Source of the DNA: Candidatus Dormiibacterota bacterium
GTDB lineage: Bacteria > Chloroflexota > Dormibacteria > Aeolococcales > Aeolococcaceae
Assembly (NCBI GenBank): GCA_003153505.1
Contig: PLZA01000014.1
Span: forward strand, 75,687-139,686
Length of the DNA stretch: 64,000 nucleotides
Direction of reading: 5' to 3'
Shown piece after piece: positions 40,162 to 49,404 of this stretch (its first letter is position 1; each line of letters begins with the position of its first letter). The notes beneath the pieces are model-generated. The model ran no database searches. It was not told the DNA's origin and saw nothing but the letters and a program-made list of their open reading frames with translations. The position numbers and the translations under genes are program-made.

Positions 40162-40431
40162 TCAGGGCTTTGCTGCTGACTTGGCCGAGCGGCCCGTGAG
40201 CACGTCGCGCCGTTGCCCGTATTCGGCATCGTCAATCTCACCGCGCGCGTAGCGTGCATCCAGGATGGCCTTTGCGGACGTGCTCTCGCCGGCGTCAGGA
40301 GTCGCGCCCTGCTGTGTCCGAATGAGCCACACGACACCGACGACGACAAAGGCAACGAGAATCAGGCCGACGATGACTGAGCCAATCATCATTGCCCAGC
40401 CACCCGCACCGTAGTCAGAGCCCCACATCAT
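40162..40431 (-). CDS. SHOCT-domain small membrane protein
   Basis: An 89-residue protein: a Met/Gly/Trp-rich N-terminus, one TM helix (MIGSVIVGLILVAFVVVGVV) and a C-terminal SHOCT domain (AKAILDARYARGEIDDAEYG). AAGGAG precedes the double ATG at 40431/40428. Such proteins are common near metal-resistance genes in actinobacteria. The Met-rich start may bind copper, but this is only a suggestion. Confidence 0.8.
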   Translation of the reverse strand: MMWGSDYGAGGWAMMIGSVIVGLILVAFVVVGVVWLIRTQQGATPDAGESTSAKAILDARYARGEIDDAEYGQRRDVLTGRSAKSAAKP

Positions 40432-40607
40432 CGGATTGCTCCTTGTCTCGCCGGCCGTGAGATCGCTCGAAGGCTGAGTGCCTCGTCGACTCACTCTCGT
40501 AGGAACGGACCCCTGGCTCCAGTGCCAAACGTCCCCACCTTGTGGTGACCAATGGCTTGATCTCACCAGCGAGCCCTGCGACATGCGCTCCTGTGGCGAG
40601 CAGCGGC

Positions 40608-41189
40608 TCACGGCAGCTCAGGTATCACTCCGGCATTTGATGGCCACTCCTCGGCCGTGATCGCAAATCGCTCGTGGTCGCGCCACGCCCCGTCGATGTG
40701 GAGATACCGGGGAGAGAATCCCTCGTGCCGGAACCCGACGCGCCGAACCAGTCTCAGGGATGCAGCATTGCTCGGCTGCACGTTGGCTTCGACACGGTGA
40801 AGGCCCAGGGTAATAAACGCGTAACGCAGCGACAGGTCGAGCGCCTCGCGTGTGAGTCCCTGCCCGGCGGTCGCTGCGTTGGCGTAGAAACCGCAGTAGC
40901 AGCTCTGAAAGCTGCCGCGGACAATCTGACTCAGGTTGACGACTGCGACCAGCGTCCCGTCGTCGCTGCGCCAGCCGACCAGTGAGACGAAGTCCGAGGA
41001 CTCGCCCCGATCCACCAGAGCACGAAAGGCCGCTGGGTCGGCCGGCGGACTCGTCCACGGAGTGTGCAGCGAGCGGCTCGCAGCGACCATCGCGAGAAAC
41101 GCATCCCGGTCCTGGGAACGCAGCACGTGAAGCTGCACCCGGCGGCCCACCTCGAGGGCGGGGCCGCTATCGGCGAGTGGCGGACTCAT
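40608..41189 (-). CDS. GNAT-family N-acetyltransferase (RimJ/RimL-like)
   Basis: A 193-residue acetyltransferase. The acetyl-CoA motif is seen in [20 protein letters not shown], and the C-terminal [18 protein letters not shown] matches RimJ/RimL-type enzymes that acetylate N-termini or small amines. ATG 41189 is chosen; the frame is open upstream but low in complexity. It is divergent from the ACC deaminase gene. The substrate is not known. Confidence 0.88.
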   Translation of the reverse strand: MSPPLADSGPALEVGRRVQLHVLRSQDRDAFLAMVAASRSLHTPWTSPPADPAAFRALVDRGESSDFVSLVGWRSDDGTLVAVVNLSQIVRGSFQSCYCGFYANAATAGQGLTREALDLSLRYAFITLGLHRVEANVQPSNAASLRLVRRVGFRHEGFSPRYLHIDGAWRDHERFAITAEEWPSNAGVIPELP

Positions 41190-41287
41190 GGGGGAATCGT
41201 CGCATCCTCGCGTGCACGCCGACCGGGCGCATTTGCGGGTCACGTCACGCGATAGACTCGCCGCCGTCCCAACCCCCAGGGAGACAC

Positions 41288-42295
41288 ATGAAGCTCGCCG
41301 ACTTCGCGCGCCAGCCCCTGCTCTTCGGCCCATCGCCCATCCATCCACTTGAGCGGCTCACCAAGTCGCTGGGCGGCGCTGACCTGTGGGCCAAGCGTGA
41401 GGACTGCAACAGCGGCCTGGCCTTCGGAGGCAACAAGACCAGGAAGCTCGAGTACCTCGTCGCCGACGCGCTGGCCCAGGGCTGCGACACGCTGGTCTCG
41501 ATCGGCGGTGTCCAGTCCAACCACACTCGGCAGGTCGCCGCGGTGGCGGCGCGGATGGGCATGCGCTGCGTGCTCGTCCAGGAGAGCTGGGTCGACTGGC
41601 CTGACCCTGTCTATGACAAGGTTGGCAACATCCTGCTGAGCCGGATCCTCGGCGCCGACATCAGGATGGTGAAGGAGGGGTTCGGCATCGGGTTCAAGGC
41701 GAGCTGGGAGCAGGCGCTCGAAGACGTTGCGGCTGCGGGCGGAAAGCCGTACCCGATTCCGGCCGGGGCGTCCGATCACCCGCTCGGTGGTCTCGGGTTC
41801 GCTCAGTGGGCGCAGGAGGTCCAGCAGCAGGAGCGCGCGCTGGGCGTGTTCTTCGACACCGTCATCGTCTGCTCGGTCACCGGAAGCACGCAGGCGGGCA
41901 TGATCGCCGGGTTCGCAGCTCAGGAGCGACCCCGCATGGTCATCGGCATCGACGCGTCGGCAAAACCCGCCGAGACGCTCGACCAGGTCACTCGAATCGC
42001 TCGACAGACGGCCGCGCTGATCGAGATCGGCCGTGATCTGCGCACTGACGAGATCGTCCTCGATGCGCGCTACCACGCCGGGACCTACGGGATCGCCGAC
42101 GCGCGGACCGTCGACGCAATCAAGCTCGGTGCCCGCCTGGAGGGGATGATCACGGACCCGGTGTACGAGGGCAAGTCACTCGCGGGCATGATCGACCTGA
42201 TCACCAGCAGGGAGATAGACCCCGGGTCAACGGTGCTGTATGCCCACCTCGGCGGCCAGCCGGCGCTCAACGGGTATACATCGCTGTTCTCCTGA
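41288..42295 (+). CDS. acdS: 1-aminocyclopropane-1-carboxylate deaminase
   Basis: A 335-residue PLP enzyme of fold type II that opens ACC to alpha-ketobutyrate and ammonia. The PLP Lys lies in [12 protein letters not shown], and [11 protein letters not shown] follows. The residues that separate true AcdS from D-cysteine desulfhydrase are present: Glu in [12 protein letters not shown] and Leu in [13 protein letters not shown]. Length is nearly that of the 338-residue Pseudomonas enzyme. An AGGGAG ribosome binding site precedes ATG 41288. Activity would let a soil bacterium use the ethylene precursor of plants. Confidence 0.85.
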   Translation: MKLADFARQPLLFGPSPIHPLERLTKSLGGADLWAKREDCNSGLAFGGNKTRKLEYLVADALAQGCDTLVSIGGVQSNHTRQVAAVAARMGMRCVLVQESWVDWPDPVYDKVGNILLSRILGADIRMVKEGFGIGFKASWEQALEDVAAAGGKPYPIPAGASDHPLGGLGFAQWAQEVQQQERALGVFFDTVIVCSVTGSTQAGMIAGFAAQERPRMVIGIDASAKPAETLDQVTRIARQTAALIEIGRDLRTDEIVLDARYHAGTYGIADARTVDAIKLGARLEGMITDPVYEGKSLAGMIDLITSREIDPGSTVLYAHLGGQPALNGYTSLFS

Positions 42296-42383
42296 CCCTC
42301 GGTTCGCGTTCGGCGGAACCGATGCGCCAAAACTTGTACTAATCTCAACACCGTCTGACAAACGCCGTTGAGGAGAAGAGGCC

Positions 42384-42509
42384 GTGGCAGGAGAGAAGTC
42401 GCGCGGAGCCCCGAAGCGTCAGGGGAAGAAGCCCAAGGCCGCTGCAATCGCGAAGGCAGCCAAGAAAGCCGCAGCGCAGACCGCTGCGCAGTCGCCGGCC
42501 GAGCGCTGA
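42384..42509 (+). CDS. 41-residue basic Ala/Lys-rich peptide
   Basis: GTG 42384 has a strong GAGGAGA site 7 bp upstream. The product is almost only Ala, Lys, Gln, Arg and Pro (KRQGKKPKAAAIAKAAKKAA), like the tails of histone-like proteins. The reading frame is convergent with typA. A nucleic-acid or ribosome-binding role is possible but not shown. It could be missed by gene callers for its size. Confidence 0.55.
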   Translation: MAGEKSRGAPKRQGKKPKAAAIAKAAKKAAAQTAAQSPAER

Positions 42510-42534
42510 CCGGCGCGGCGATCCCTCGCCGCTG

Positions 42535-44397
42535 CTAGCTTGCTTCGCCGGCCATCGCCCGCTTGCGGAGCTTGTTGCGCTCGTCCGCGTTGAGGACGCG
42601 CTTGCGCATCCGGATGCCGATTGGGGTGACCTCGACGAGCTCGTCATCGATGATGAAGTCGAGGCACTCCTCGAGCGACATCTTCCGCGGTGGGACCAGG
42701 CGAATGGTCATGTCCTCGGTGGATGACCGGATGTTGGTCTTCTGCTTCTGCTTGGTTACGTTGAGGTGGATGTCGCCGGGGCGGCGGTTGAGCCCGACGA
42801 TCATGCCTTCGTAGACGGGCGTTCCCGGTGCGATCAGTGGCTGGCCGCGCTCCTGCAGCGTGACCAGTCCGTACGCCACGGCGGTCCCCGGTTGACTCGC
42901 GGTGAGGACGCCGGAGCGCGTCGTCGTCGGCAGCGCCCACGTGTGCTCCCAGCCGAGCAGCCTCGTTGCCATCACGCCGGTCCCTCGCGTCAGGGTGAGG
43001 ATCTGGCTGCGCAGCCCGATCAGAGCACGCGTCGGCGCGTGGTATGTCAGGCGCACACCTCCGCCCGCGTCCGTGCGCATCGCCGTCATCTTGGCGCCCC
43101 GCGTGCCGAGCGCGTCCGTGATGGCGCCGACCACATCCGCCGAACAGTCGATGACGCAATCCTCGACCGGCTCCACGCGCTCGCCGTCGATCTCCTTGGT
43201 GATGACCGCGGGGCGTGACACCTCGAACTCGTAGCCCTCGCGCCGCATCGTCTCGATGAGGATCGCGAGGTGCAATTCGCCGCGTCCGCTCACATCGAAG
43301 ATGTCGGCGGTGGGTCCGTCCTCCACGCGCAGCGCCACGTTGGTGAGCAGCTCTCGCTCCAGTCGTGCGCGGAGCTGGCGCGAGGTGCTGCTCACGGTCG
43401 CCTCGCGTCCCGCCAGCGGTGACTGGTTGACCGAGAACTGCATCCGCAGCGTCGGCTCGCCGATCTCCAGGCGTGGCAGTGCCTCCGGGGACTCAGCATC
43501 AGCGATGGTGTCGCCGATGGCCACGGCTGCGATTCCGGAGAGGTAGACGATCTCACCGGCCGAGGCGGACTCCACCGAGAGACGCTGGAGCGCCTCGACG
43601 GTGAGCACCGTCGCGATTCGCTCCACCTTGCCCGCGCCCGATGCGGTGCAGCAGACGACGCTCTGGCCGGGGTGCACCGTGCCGCGCTGGATGCGCCCCA
43701 GTGCAAGGCGGCCACTCCAGTTGTCGTGGTCGAGGTTGCTGACGAGCATCTGCAGCGGGCCGTCCGGGTCGGCGAGCGGCGGCGGCACGTGCTCGATGAT
43801 CGCGTCGAGCAGCGGCTCGAGGGTCACGCCCTCCCGCGTGAGATCCGCGGTTGCGGTGCCGTCGCGCGCGTTGGTGTAGAGGACCGGCGCGTCCAGCTGC
43901 CACGACTCCTTCGCGAGCTCCAGGAGGAGGTCGTGGGTCGCTTCAACTGTCTCGGCGGGCTGGGCGTTGGTGCGGTCGATCTTGTTGACCACGATGATTG
44001 GCTGCAGGCCCAGGGCCATCGCCTGGCGAAGCACGACACGGGTCTGGGGCATCGGCCCCTCGGCGGCGTCCACCAGGAGCAGGCATCCGTCCGCCATCCC
44101 GAGGACCCGTTCGACCTCGCCTCCGAAGTCGGCGTGGCCCGGGGTGTCGATGATGTTGAGCTTGACCCCGTTGTAGCGGACCGAGGTGGTCTTGGCGAGG
44201 ATCGTGATGCCCTTCTCGCGCTCGAGATCGTTCGAGTCCATGATCAGCTCGCCGACCTGCTCGTGGGCCGCGAAGACGCGCGATTGCTTGAGCAGGGCAT
44301 CGACCAGCGTCGTCTTGCCGTGGTCCACGTGAGCGATGATCGCGACGTTGCGGAGGTCCGACCGGCGCTTTTCGCCGGGGACGAGAGGAGGTGGCAC
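42535..44397 (-). CDS. typA: Translational GTPase TypA/BipA
   Basis: A 620-residue ribosome-binding GTPase. The G motifs are AHVDHGKTT (G1), GITI (G2), DTPGHADFGG (G3) and NKIDR (G4). A beta-barrel domain, EF-G-like domains III and V, and the TypA-specific C-terminal region (HLNVTKQKQKTNIRSSTED, RKMSLEECLDFIIDDELVE) follow. Length is normal for the family. It aids ribosome assembly and stress adaptation. It stands alone, with short gaps on both sides. Confidence 0.95.
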   Translation of the reverse strand: MPPPLVPGEKRRSDLRNVAIIAHVDHGKTTLVDALLKQSRVFAAHEQVGELIMDSNDLEREKGITILAKTTSVRYNGVKLNIIDTPGHADFGGEVERVLGMADGCLLLVDAAEGPMPQTRVVLRQAMALGLQPIIVVNKIDRTNAQPAETVEATHDLLLELAKESWQLDAPVLYTNARDGTATADLTREGVTLEPLLDAIIEHVPPPLADPDGPLQMLVSNLDHDNWSGRLALGRIQRGTVHPGQSVVCCTASGAGKVERIATVLTVEALQRLSVESASAGEIVYLSGIAAVAIGDTIADAESPEALPRLEIGEPTLRMQFSVNQSPLAGREATVSSTSRQLRARLERELLTNVALRVEDGPTADIFDVSGRGELHLAILIETMRREGYEFEVSRPAVITKEIDGERVEPVEDCVIDCSADVVGAITDALGTRGAKMTAMRTDAGGGVRLTYHAPTRALIGLRSQILTLTRGTGVMATRLLGWEHTWALPTTTRSGVLTASQPGTAVAYGLVTLQERGQPLIAPGTPVYEGMIVGLNRRPGDIHLNVTKQKQKTNIRSSTEDMTIRLVPPRKMSLEECLDFIIDDELVEVTPIGIRMRKRVLNADERNKLRKRAMAGEAS

Positions 44398-44421
44398 CTC
44401 TCGATTCTGACTGCCCGGCGT

Positions 44422-44784
44422 TCATCGTCCGCCCGTAACCCATTGCAAAAACTGCTGGATGTGGCCGGCGAGAGCCTTTTCGAGGTCCTGAAGCACCGAG
44501 TACTGACCCGTCGCCGTCGCCACGGTGTTCGAGTTCAACTGCTTGAAAAGTCCCGAGATCGGTGAGGTCAGACCTCCGAGCGGTCCGGCATCGGCGACCG
44601 GACTGGGACTCGCAAGCGGGAGCGCAGGCCCGGCTCCGGGTGTCGCCGTCGCCGCGGCCGGCGGCGCCCAGCTGATGTAGCGACCAGGTGTCGGAGCCTG
44701 CGCGCCGGCGTGCACGGCGAACGCGACCGCGCTGCCCACCGCAGCCACGGCGATCAGGATGCGGAACCGGTGGATTCCGAGCAT
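44422..44784 (-). CDS. Secreted protein of unknown function, co-regulated with the secretion operon
   Basis: A 120-residue protein with an N-terminal signal peptide (RFRILIAVAAVGSAVAFAVH, then AGAQA), a Pro/Ala-rich stretch and a C-terminal helical segment (VLQDLEKALAGHIQQFLQWV). No family is recognised. The promoter core and structured leader are shared with the VirB2-like operon at 38.3 kb, which suggests that the product works in the same envelope structure. ATG 44784 is set by the GGAGG in the conserved leader. Confidence 0.6.
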   Translation of the reverse strand: MLGIHRFRILIAVAAVGSAVAFAVHAGAQAPTPGRYISWAPPAAATATPGAGPALPLASPSPVADAGPLGGLTSPISGLFKQLNSNTVATATGQYSVLQDLEKALAGHIQQFLQWVTGGR

Positions 44785-44847
44785 GGGCAACCTCCAAGCA
44801 TTCAGCGTTGACGGTCGCCCTTCCGGCCGCACCGGCAGATCCGGCTG
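44785..44847 (-). ncRNA. Structured 5' leader, second copy
   Basis: Minus strand: a CCGG/CCGG hairpin, CGGCCGGAAGGGCGACC (44829-44813; 16 of 17 bases as in the 38.3-kb leader), a loop and GGTTGCCC (44792-44785), which pairs with GGGCGACC through one G-U. The GGAGG again overlaps the stem. The upstream hairpin differs in sequence between copies but is kept as a hairpin, which argues for a selected RNA structure. Confidence 0.6.
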
Positions 44848-44853
44848 CGACAA

Positions 44854-44872
44854 AGTATACGGATTTGTGTAG
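44854..44872 (-). promoter_or_regulatory. Promoter core shared with the secretion operon
   Basis: Minus strand: TACACAAATCCG followed by the -10 TATACT (44859-44854). The same TACACAAATCCGTATA precedes the 38.3-kb operon. A -35 is weak here, so a regulator bound to the shared sequence may be needed. Confidence 0.55.
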
Positions 44873-44952
44873 ATTTGGCGCGTGGGAGCGGCCGGGCACC
44901 GCAGGCGCATCTCCGGCGGTTGAGACGCAGACCAGACGCCTATATTCAATCT

Positions 44953-45240
44953 GTGAACACGGCCAGGGCGGTCCTGCTCTACATCGTTGCTGGGGTGGTG
45001 GGCATCCTCCTCGGTCTGGCAGCCGGTCAGGTCACCTCCTCGTGTGCGGGATCCTGCGCGGGCGGCGCTCCAGCTCGGTTCGCCATCTGGCAGAGCGGTC
45101 TGATCGGGCTCGGATGCGCACTTGTCGTGCTCATCGCCTGTGCGCTCCTCGACGAGGAGTTCATACCCATTACGCGACAGTGGTTCCGCGCGGTGAAGCG
45201 CCGGCTGGGTGGAACCGAGCGCAAGCAGCAAGCTGGCTAG
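44953..45240 (+). CDS. Small two-TM membrane protein
   Basis: A 95-residue protein starting at GTG 44953. Two hydrophobic helices (AVLLYIVAGVVGILLGLAAG; WQSGLIGLGCALVVLIACAL) flank a short loop with two Cys (SSCAGSCAGG), and the C-terminus is basic. No family is recognised. It is divergent from the secreted-protein gene and upstream of kgd. Confidence 0.6.
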   Translation: MNTARAVLLYIVAGVVGILLGLAAGQVTSSCAGSCAGGAPARFAIWQSGLIGLGCALVVLIACALLDEEFIPITRQWFRAVKRRLGGTERKQQAG

Positions 45241-45318
45241 CGAGGCGCCACGGCGGATCGGCGCCTGACGGCGAGGGACCTCCGTACTGTTGCAGAGCGA
45301 AGATGAGACGATTCAAGC

Positions 45319-48300
45319 GTGGCTGACCCTGTTTCGCTGACCCTCCCGGCGATGGGTGAGTCCGTCTCAGAGGGGATCGTGTCCCGCTGGCTGAAGGCCG
45401 TCGGCGACGACGTGGAGGAGGGCGAGCCGGTTGTCGAGGTGACGACCGACAAGGTCGACGTCGAGGTTCCTGCTCCGGCGACCGGACAGCTGGCCGAGAT
45501 CGTCGCAGCCGAGGGTGAGACGGTCGCCGTTGGCGCGACGCTCGCAGTGATTGCGCCAGGGGCACTGGCCGCGCCGACCAACGTGCCCAGTCCTGCCGCC
45601 CCGGCTGCGGAGCCCGAGGTCGCGCCGTCGCCCCCCACCGCAGCTGAGCCAGCCGACGTGGCAGCGGAGCCCCCGGCTCCCCCTTCACCGCCACCGCCCG
45701 TCGCGGTGGCTCCGGTGAGTCCGGGACCGATCGTCGCGCCGGACGGCTCAGGGGTCGACGCCGCGCCGCTGGCGCGCCGGGCTGCGGCGCACAACGGTGT
45801 CGACCTGCGCGGGGTTCGCGGCTCGGGACCGGGCGGTGTGGTGACCAAGGCAGACGTCCTGGTCGCCAAGACCGGCGGTGGATCGAGAACCGATGCCACC
45901 GTGCGTGTCGTCGACGGCGAGGACGCCCAGCCGATCAAGGGCCCGGCGGCAGCCCTCGTGGACTACATGGAGCGCAGCCGCGACATCCCCACCGCGACGT
46001 CGTTCCGCACCATCGGGGTGGGCGTGTTGGACAGCCGCCGGCGCCAGCTGAACACCGCTCTCGCAGCCGGTGGCAACGCGGGCAAGGTCTCCTTCACCCA
46101 CCTGATCGGATACGCCATCGCGCGGGCCGCCGGGTTGAGCCCCGCAATGACCACGCACTTCGCGCGCACCGACGACGGCAAGCCGGCGCGTGTCGCCGGG
46201 CCGGCGCACCTCGGGCTTGCGGTGGACAGCGTGCGCAAGGACGGCTCACGGTCACTGGTGGTCCCGGTCATTCGCAATGCCGCGGACCTGCCCTTCAAGG
46301 AGTTCCGCGACGAGTACGAGCGTCTCATCGAGCGCGCCCGCACCAACGCGCTCGCCGCGGATGAGCTCCAGGGCGCGACCCTGACCCTGACCAATCCGGG
46401 AGGCATCGGGACTGTCGCATCGGTGCCCAGGCTGATGCCGGGCCAGGGAACGATTGTCGCGGTCGGCGCAATCGGCTATGCCGCCGAGTGGCGCACCGTT
46501 CCCGAGGCGACCATCGGCGATCTCGGCGTCGGCAAGGTCATGACCATGACCAGCACCTATGACCACCGGGTCATCCAGGGAGCCGAGTCGGGCGAGTTCC
46601 TCGCGCGCATCGAGTCACTGCTCGGAGGTGCCGACGCGTTCTACGACCAGGTTTTTGCCAGTCTTGGCCTGATCCTACCGCCCCTCGACGTGGCGCCGGC
46701 TCGCACGGCGGCGCCCTCCTCATCAGCTGCGACGCGTTCAACGAGGAACGACGAAACGCCCGATCGCGTCCTGCTCGGTGCGATGCAGGCGGCCACGTCA
46801 CTGGTCAAAGCCCACCGCACCCACGGCCACCTCGGCGCACACCTCGATCCTCTCGGCTCGCCGCCGATCGGCGATCCCGCGATGGAGCCGTCGACCTACG
46901 CGCTGACCCAGGAGTTGATGGAGCAGATCCCCGCCGATCTGCTGCGCGTGTACGTCCCGGGACGGAACCTCGCCGAGGTGCTCCCCAATCTCCGGCGCAC
47001 GTACTGCGGCACGATCGCGTTCGAGATCGAGCACATCTCGAGCCACGAGCAGCGCGTCTGGCTGCGCGAGCACATCGAATCAGGCAGGTACCGGCCGGTC
47101 CTGGCGGTTGAGGATCGGCTTCGGCTGCTCGAACGCCTCACCAGGGTCGACGCGATGGAGCGGTACCAGCGTGCAGCCTTCCTCGGCCAGAAGACGTTCT
47201 CACTCGAAGGACTCGACGCCCTGGTTCCGATGCTCGAGAACCTCCTGAGCCTGGTCGCTGACGATGGGATCGGCGAGGTGATCATGGGGATGCCGCATCG
47301 AGGACGTCTCGCGGTGGTCGCGCACGTCGCGAATCATTCCTACGAGTCCATTCTCAACGCCTTCGAGCTCGCGTCCGCACGTCGAGCGATCGGCCGCTTC
47401 GAGTCGACCGGCGACGTGAAGTACCACGTCGGCGCCACGGGCACGTATCACACGGAATCCGGCAAGGTGATCCTGGTGCGGCTGCTGCCGAACCCGAGTC
47501 ACCTGGAGGCGATCGACCCGGTCGTCGAGGGTTGGTGCCGGGCGGCGCAAACGCAGCGCCGCGCGACAACGCTGCACCTCGACCCCATGGCGGCACTGCC
47601 GGTCCTGATCCATGGCGATGCTGCCTTCGCCGGGCAGGGTGTCGTTCAAGAGGTGCTCAACCTGCAGTCGCTTCCCGGGTACACAACCGGCGGCACGGTG
47701 CATTTCATCGCCGACAACCAGGTCGGCTTCACCACCGACCCGCAGGATGGGCGATCGACCCGGTACGCGTCCGACCTCGCCAAGGGATTCGACATCCCCA
47801 TCGTCCACGTCAACGCGGACGACGTCGAAGCCTGCCTGGCGGCGATCACCTTCGCGTACGACTACCGCCGCGCCTATCGTCGCGACGTCATGGTGCATCT
47901 CATCGGCTACCGGCGCTTCGGCCACAACGAGGCGGACGAGCCCGCGTACACGCAGCCACTCATGTACAAGACGATCCGCCAGCACCCGACGGTCCGCGAA
48001 CTGTTCGCGGCACAGCTGGTGGCGGACGGCTTGATCCGTCCGGAGGACGTCGACGCACAGGCCAAGGCGTTGTACACGCGGATCGCCGACGCGCACAAGC
48101 GGGTGAAGGAGAACCTCGCCGCCGAGCTCGACGACCTCACCCACGAACAGGTCGTCGAGGAGCCTGACGATCCCACGATGAGGACGGCGGTCTCCGGCCG
48201 TCAGCTGGCCGCCCTGAATGAGCAGCTGCTCAGCTTCCCCAAACACTTCACGCCGAACACCAAGCTCATCCGCCAGATGGAGCGGCGCAAGTCGGCGATC

Positions 48301-49404
48301 CTCGAAGGTGCCATCGACTGGGGGACCGCCGAGTCGCTCGCCTTCGCCTCACTCATCACGCAAGGTCACCCGATTCGCCTCACCGGCCAGGACACGGTGC
48401 GCGGCACGTTCAGCCACCGCCACCTCGCGTATCACGACGAACGCACCGGCGAAGTGTTCGTCCCGATGCAGCACCTCACCGATGCGCAGGCAACGTTCGA
48501 GGTCCTCAACAGCCCGCTCAGCGAAGTCGGCTGCCTCGGCTTCGAGTACGGATACAGCGCCGCTGACCCGGAGACACTGGTCATCTGGGAGGCGCAGTAC
48601 GGCGACTTCTTCAACAACGCCGAGATGATCGTCGACCAGTTCATCTCGTCGTCCCGCGCGAAATGGGGTCAGCACTCGCGCCTGACCATGCTCCTCCCGC
48701 ATGGCTATGAAGGCAGCGGTCCCGAGCACTCCAGCGCGCGCATCGAACGCTTCCTGCAACTGTGCGCGAACGACAACATGCGCCTCGCCAATTGCACGAC
48801 GCCTGCGCAGTACTTCCACCTGCTGCGCAGCCAGGGCCTGCTCAACGACCCGCGCCCGCTCATCGTGTTCACGCCGAAGAGCCTGCTGCGGTTGAAGGAG
48901 TCGACGTCCAAGCTCGCCGAACTGAGCACCGGAAAATTCCGGCCGGTGATCGACGACCCCACCGGCGCGGAGCGCCGGGACGAGGTGCGATCCCTGCTGC
49001 TCTGCTCGGGGCGCATCTACTACGAGCTGAGCCTGGCGCCCCAGCGCCCGGAGGCGACCGACGTCGCGATCGCTCGCGTCGAGCAGCTGTACCCACTGCC
49101 CGCTGACGCGATCCTCGAGCTGGTGGCCGCGTACCCGAAGCTCGAGCGGCTGTACTGGGTTCAGGAGGAGCCGCAGAACATGGGCGCGTGGGGAAGCCTC
49201 GAGCGCGCACTCGGCCTCTCGCGGCCGTCGCACATCCAGTGGGACTACATCGGCAGACCGCGCCGGGCGAGCCCTTCAGAGGGATACGCCGGCTCCCATC
49301 AGCTCGAACAGGAGCGCATCGTCACCGAGGCATTCGCCACGTCGCGACGCGGACAGCACCGATCCGCCGCACCCGTCCCCGCGACGACGCCCACCACGGC
49401 ATGA
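45319..49404 (+). CDS. kgd: Fused lipoyl-E2-E1 2-oxoglutarate dehydrogenase
   Basis: A 1361-residue TCA-cycle enzyme. Residues about 1-78 are a full lipoyl domain (EVTTDKVDVEV with Lys45 as lipoylation site). An Ala/Pro linker follows, then a peripheral subunit-binding domain near 147-185 (PLARRAAAHNGVDLRGVRGS). The E2 acyltransferase domain (about 215-455) has TYDHRVIQGAESGEF with the catalytic His near 416. The ThDP-dependent E1 starts near 490 and includes HGDAAFAGQGVVQEVLNL. Mycobacterial KGD and corynebacterial OdhA share the E2-E1 fusion and the same DHR-x-IQGAESG variant but lack the lipoyl and binding domains. GTG 45319 is the start. The E3 gene overlaps the stop by 4 bp. Confidence 0.92.
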   Translation: MADPVSLTLPAMGESVSEGIVSRWLKAVGDDVEEGEPVVEVTTDKVDVEVPAPATGQLAEIVAAEGETVAVGATLAVIAPGALAAPTNVPSPAAPAAEPEVAPSPPTAAEPADVAAEPPAPPSPPPPVAVAPVSPGPIVAPDGSGVDAAPLARRAAAHNGVDLRGVRGSGPGGVVTKADVLVAKTGGGSRTDATVRVVDGEDAQPIKGPAAALVDYMERSRDIPTATSFRTIGVGVLDSRRRQLNTALAAGGNAGKVSFTHLIGYAIARAAGLSPAMTTHFARTDDGKPARVAGPAHLGLAVDSVRKDGSRSLVVPVIRNAADLPFKEFRDEYERLIERARTNALAADELQGATLTLTNPGGIGTVASVPRLMPGQGTIVAVGAIGYAAEWRTVPEATIGDLGVGKVMTMTSTYDHRVIQGAESGEFLARIESLLGGADAFYDQVFASLGLILPPLDVAPARTAAPSSSAATRSTRNDETPDRVLLGAMQAATSLVKAHRTHGHLGAHLDPLGSPPIGDPAMEPSTYALTQELMEQIPADLLRVYVPGRNLAEVLPNLRRTYCGTIAFEIEHISSHEQRVWLREHIESGRYRPVLAVEDRLRLLERLTRVDAMERYQRAAFLGQKTFSLEGLDALVPMLENLLSLVADDGIGEVIMGMPHRGRLAVVAHVANHSYESILNAFELASARRAIGRFESTGDVKYHVGATGTYHTESGKVILVRLLPNPSHLEAIDPVVEGWCRAAQTQRRATTLHLDPMAALPVLIHGDAAFAGQGVVQEVLNLQSLPGYTTGGTVHFIADNQVGFTTDPQDGRSTRYASDLAKGFDIPIVHVNADDVEACLAAITFAYDYRRAYRRDVMVHLIGYRRFGHNEADEPAYTQPLMYKTIRQHPTVRELFAAQLVADGLIRPEDVDAQAKALYTRIADAHKRVKENLAAELDDLTHEQVVEEPDDPTMRTAVSGRQLAALNEQLLSFPKHFTPNTKLIRQMERRKSAILEGAIDWGTAESLAFASLITQGHPIRLTGQDTVRGTFSHRHLAYHDERTGEVFVPMQHLTDAQATFEVLNSPLSEVGCLGFEYGYSAADPETLVIWEAQYGDFFNNAEMIVDQFISSSRAKWGQHSRLTMLLPHGYEGSGPEHSSARIERFLQLCANDNMRLANCTTPAQYFHLLRSQGLLNDPRPLIVFTPKSLLRLKESTSKLAELSTGKFRPVIDDPTGAERRDEVRSLLLCSGRIYYELSLAPQRPEATDVAIARVEQLYPLPADAILELVAAYPKLERLYWVQEEPQNMGAWGSLERALGLSRPSHIQWDYIGRPRRASPSEGYAGSHQLEQERIVTEAFATSRRGQHRSAAPVPATTPTTA

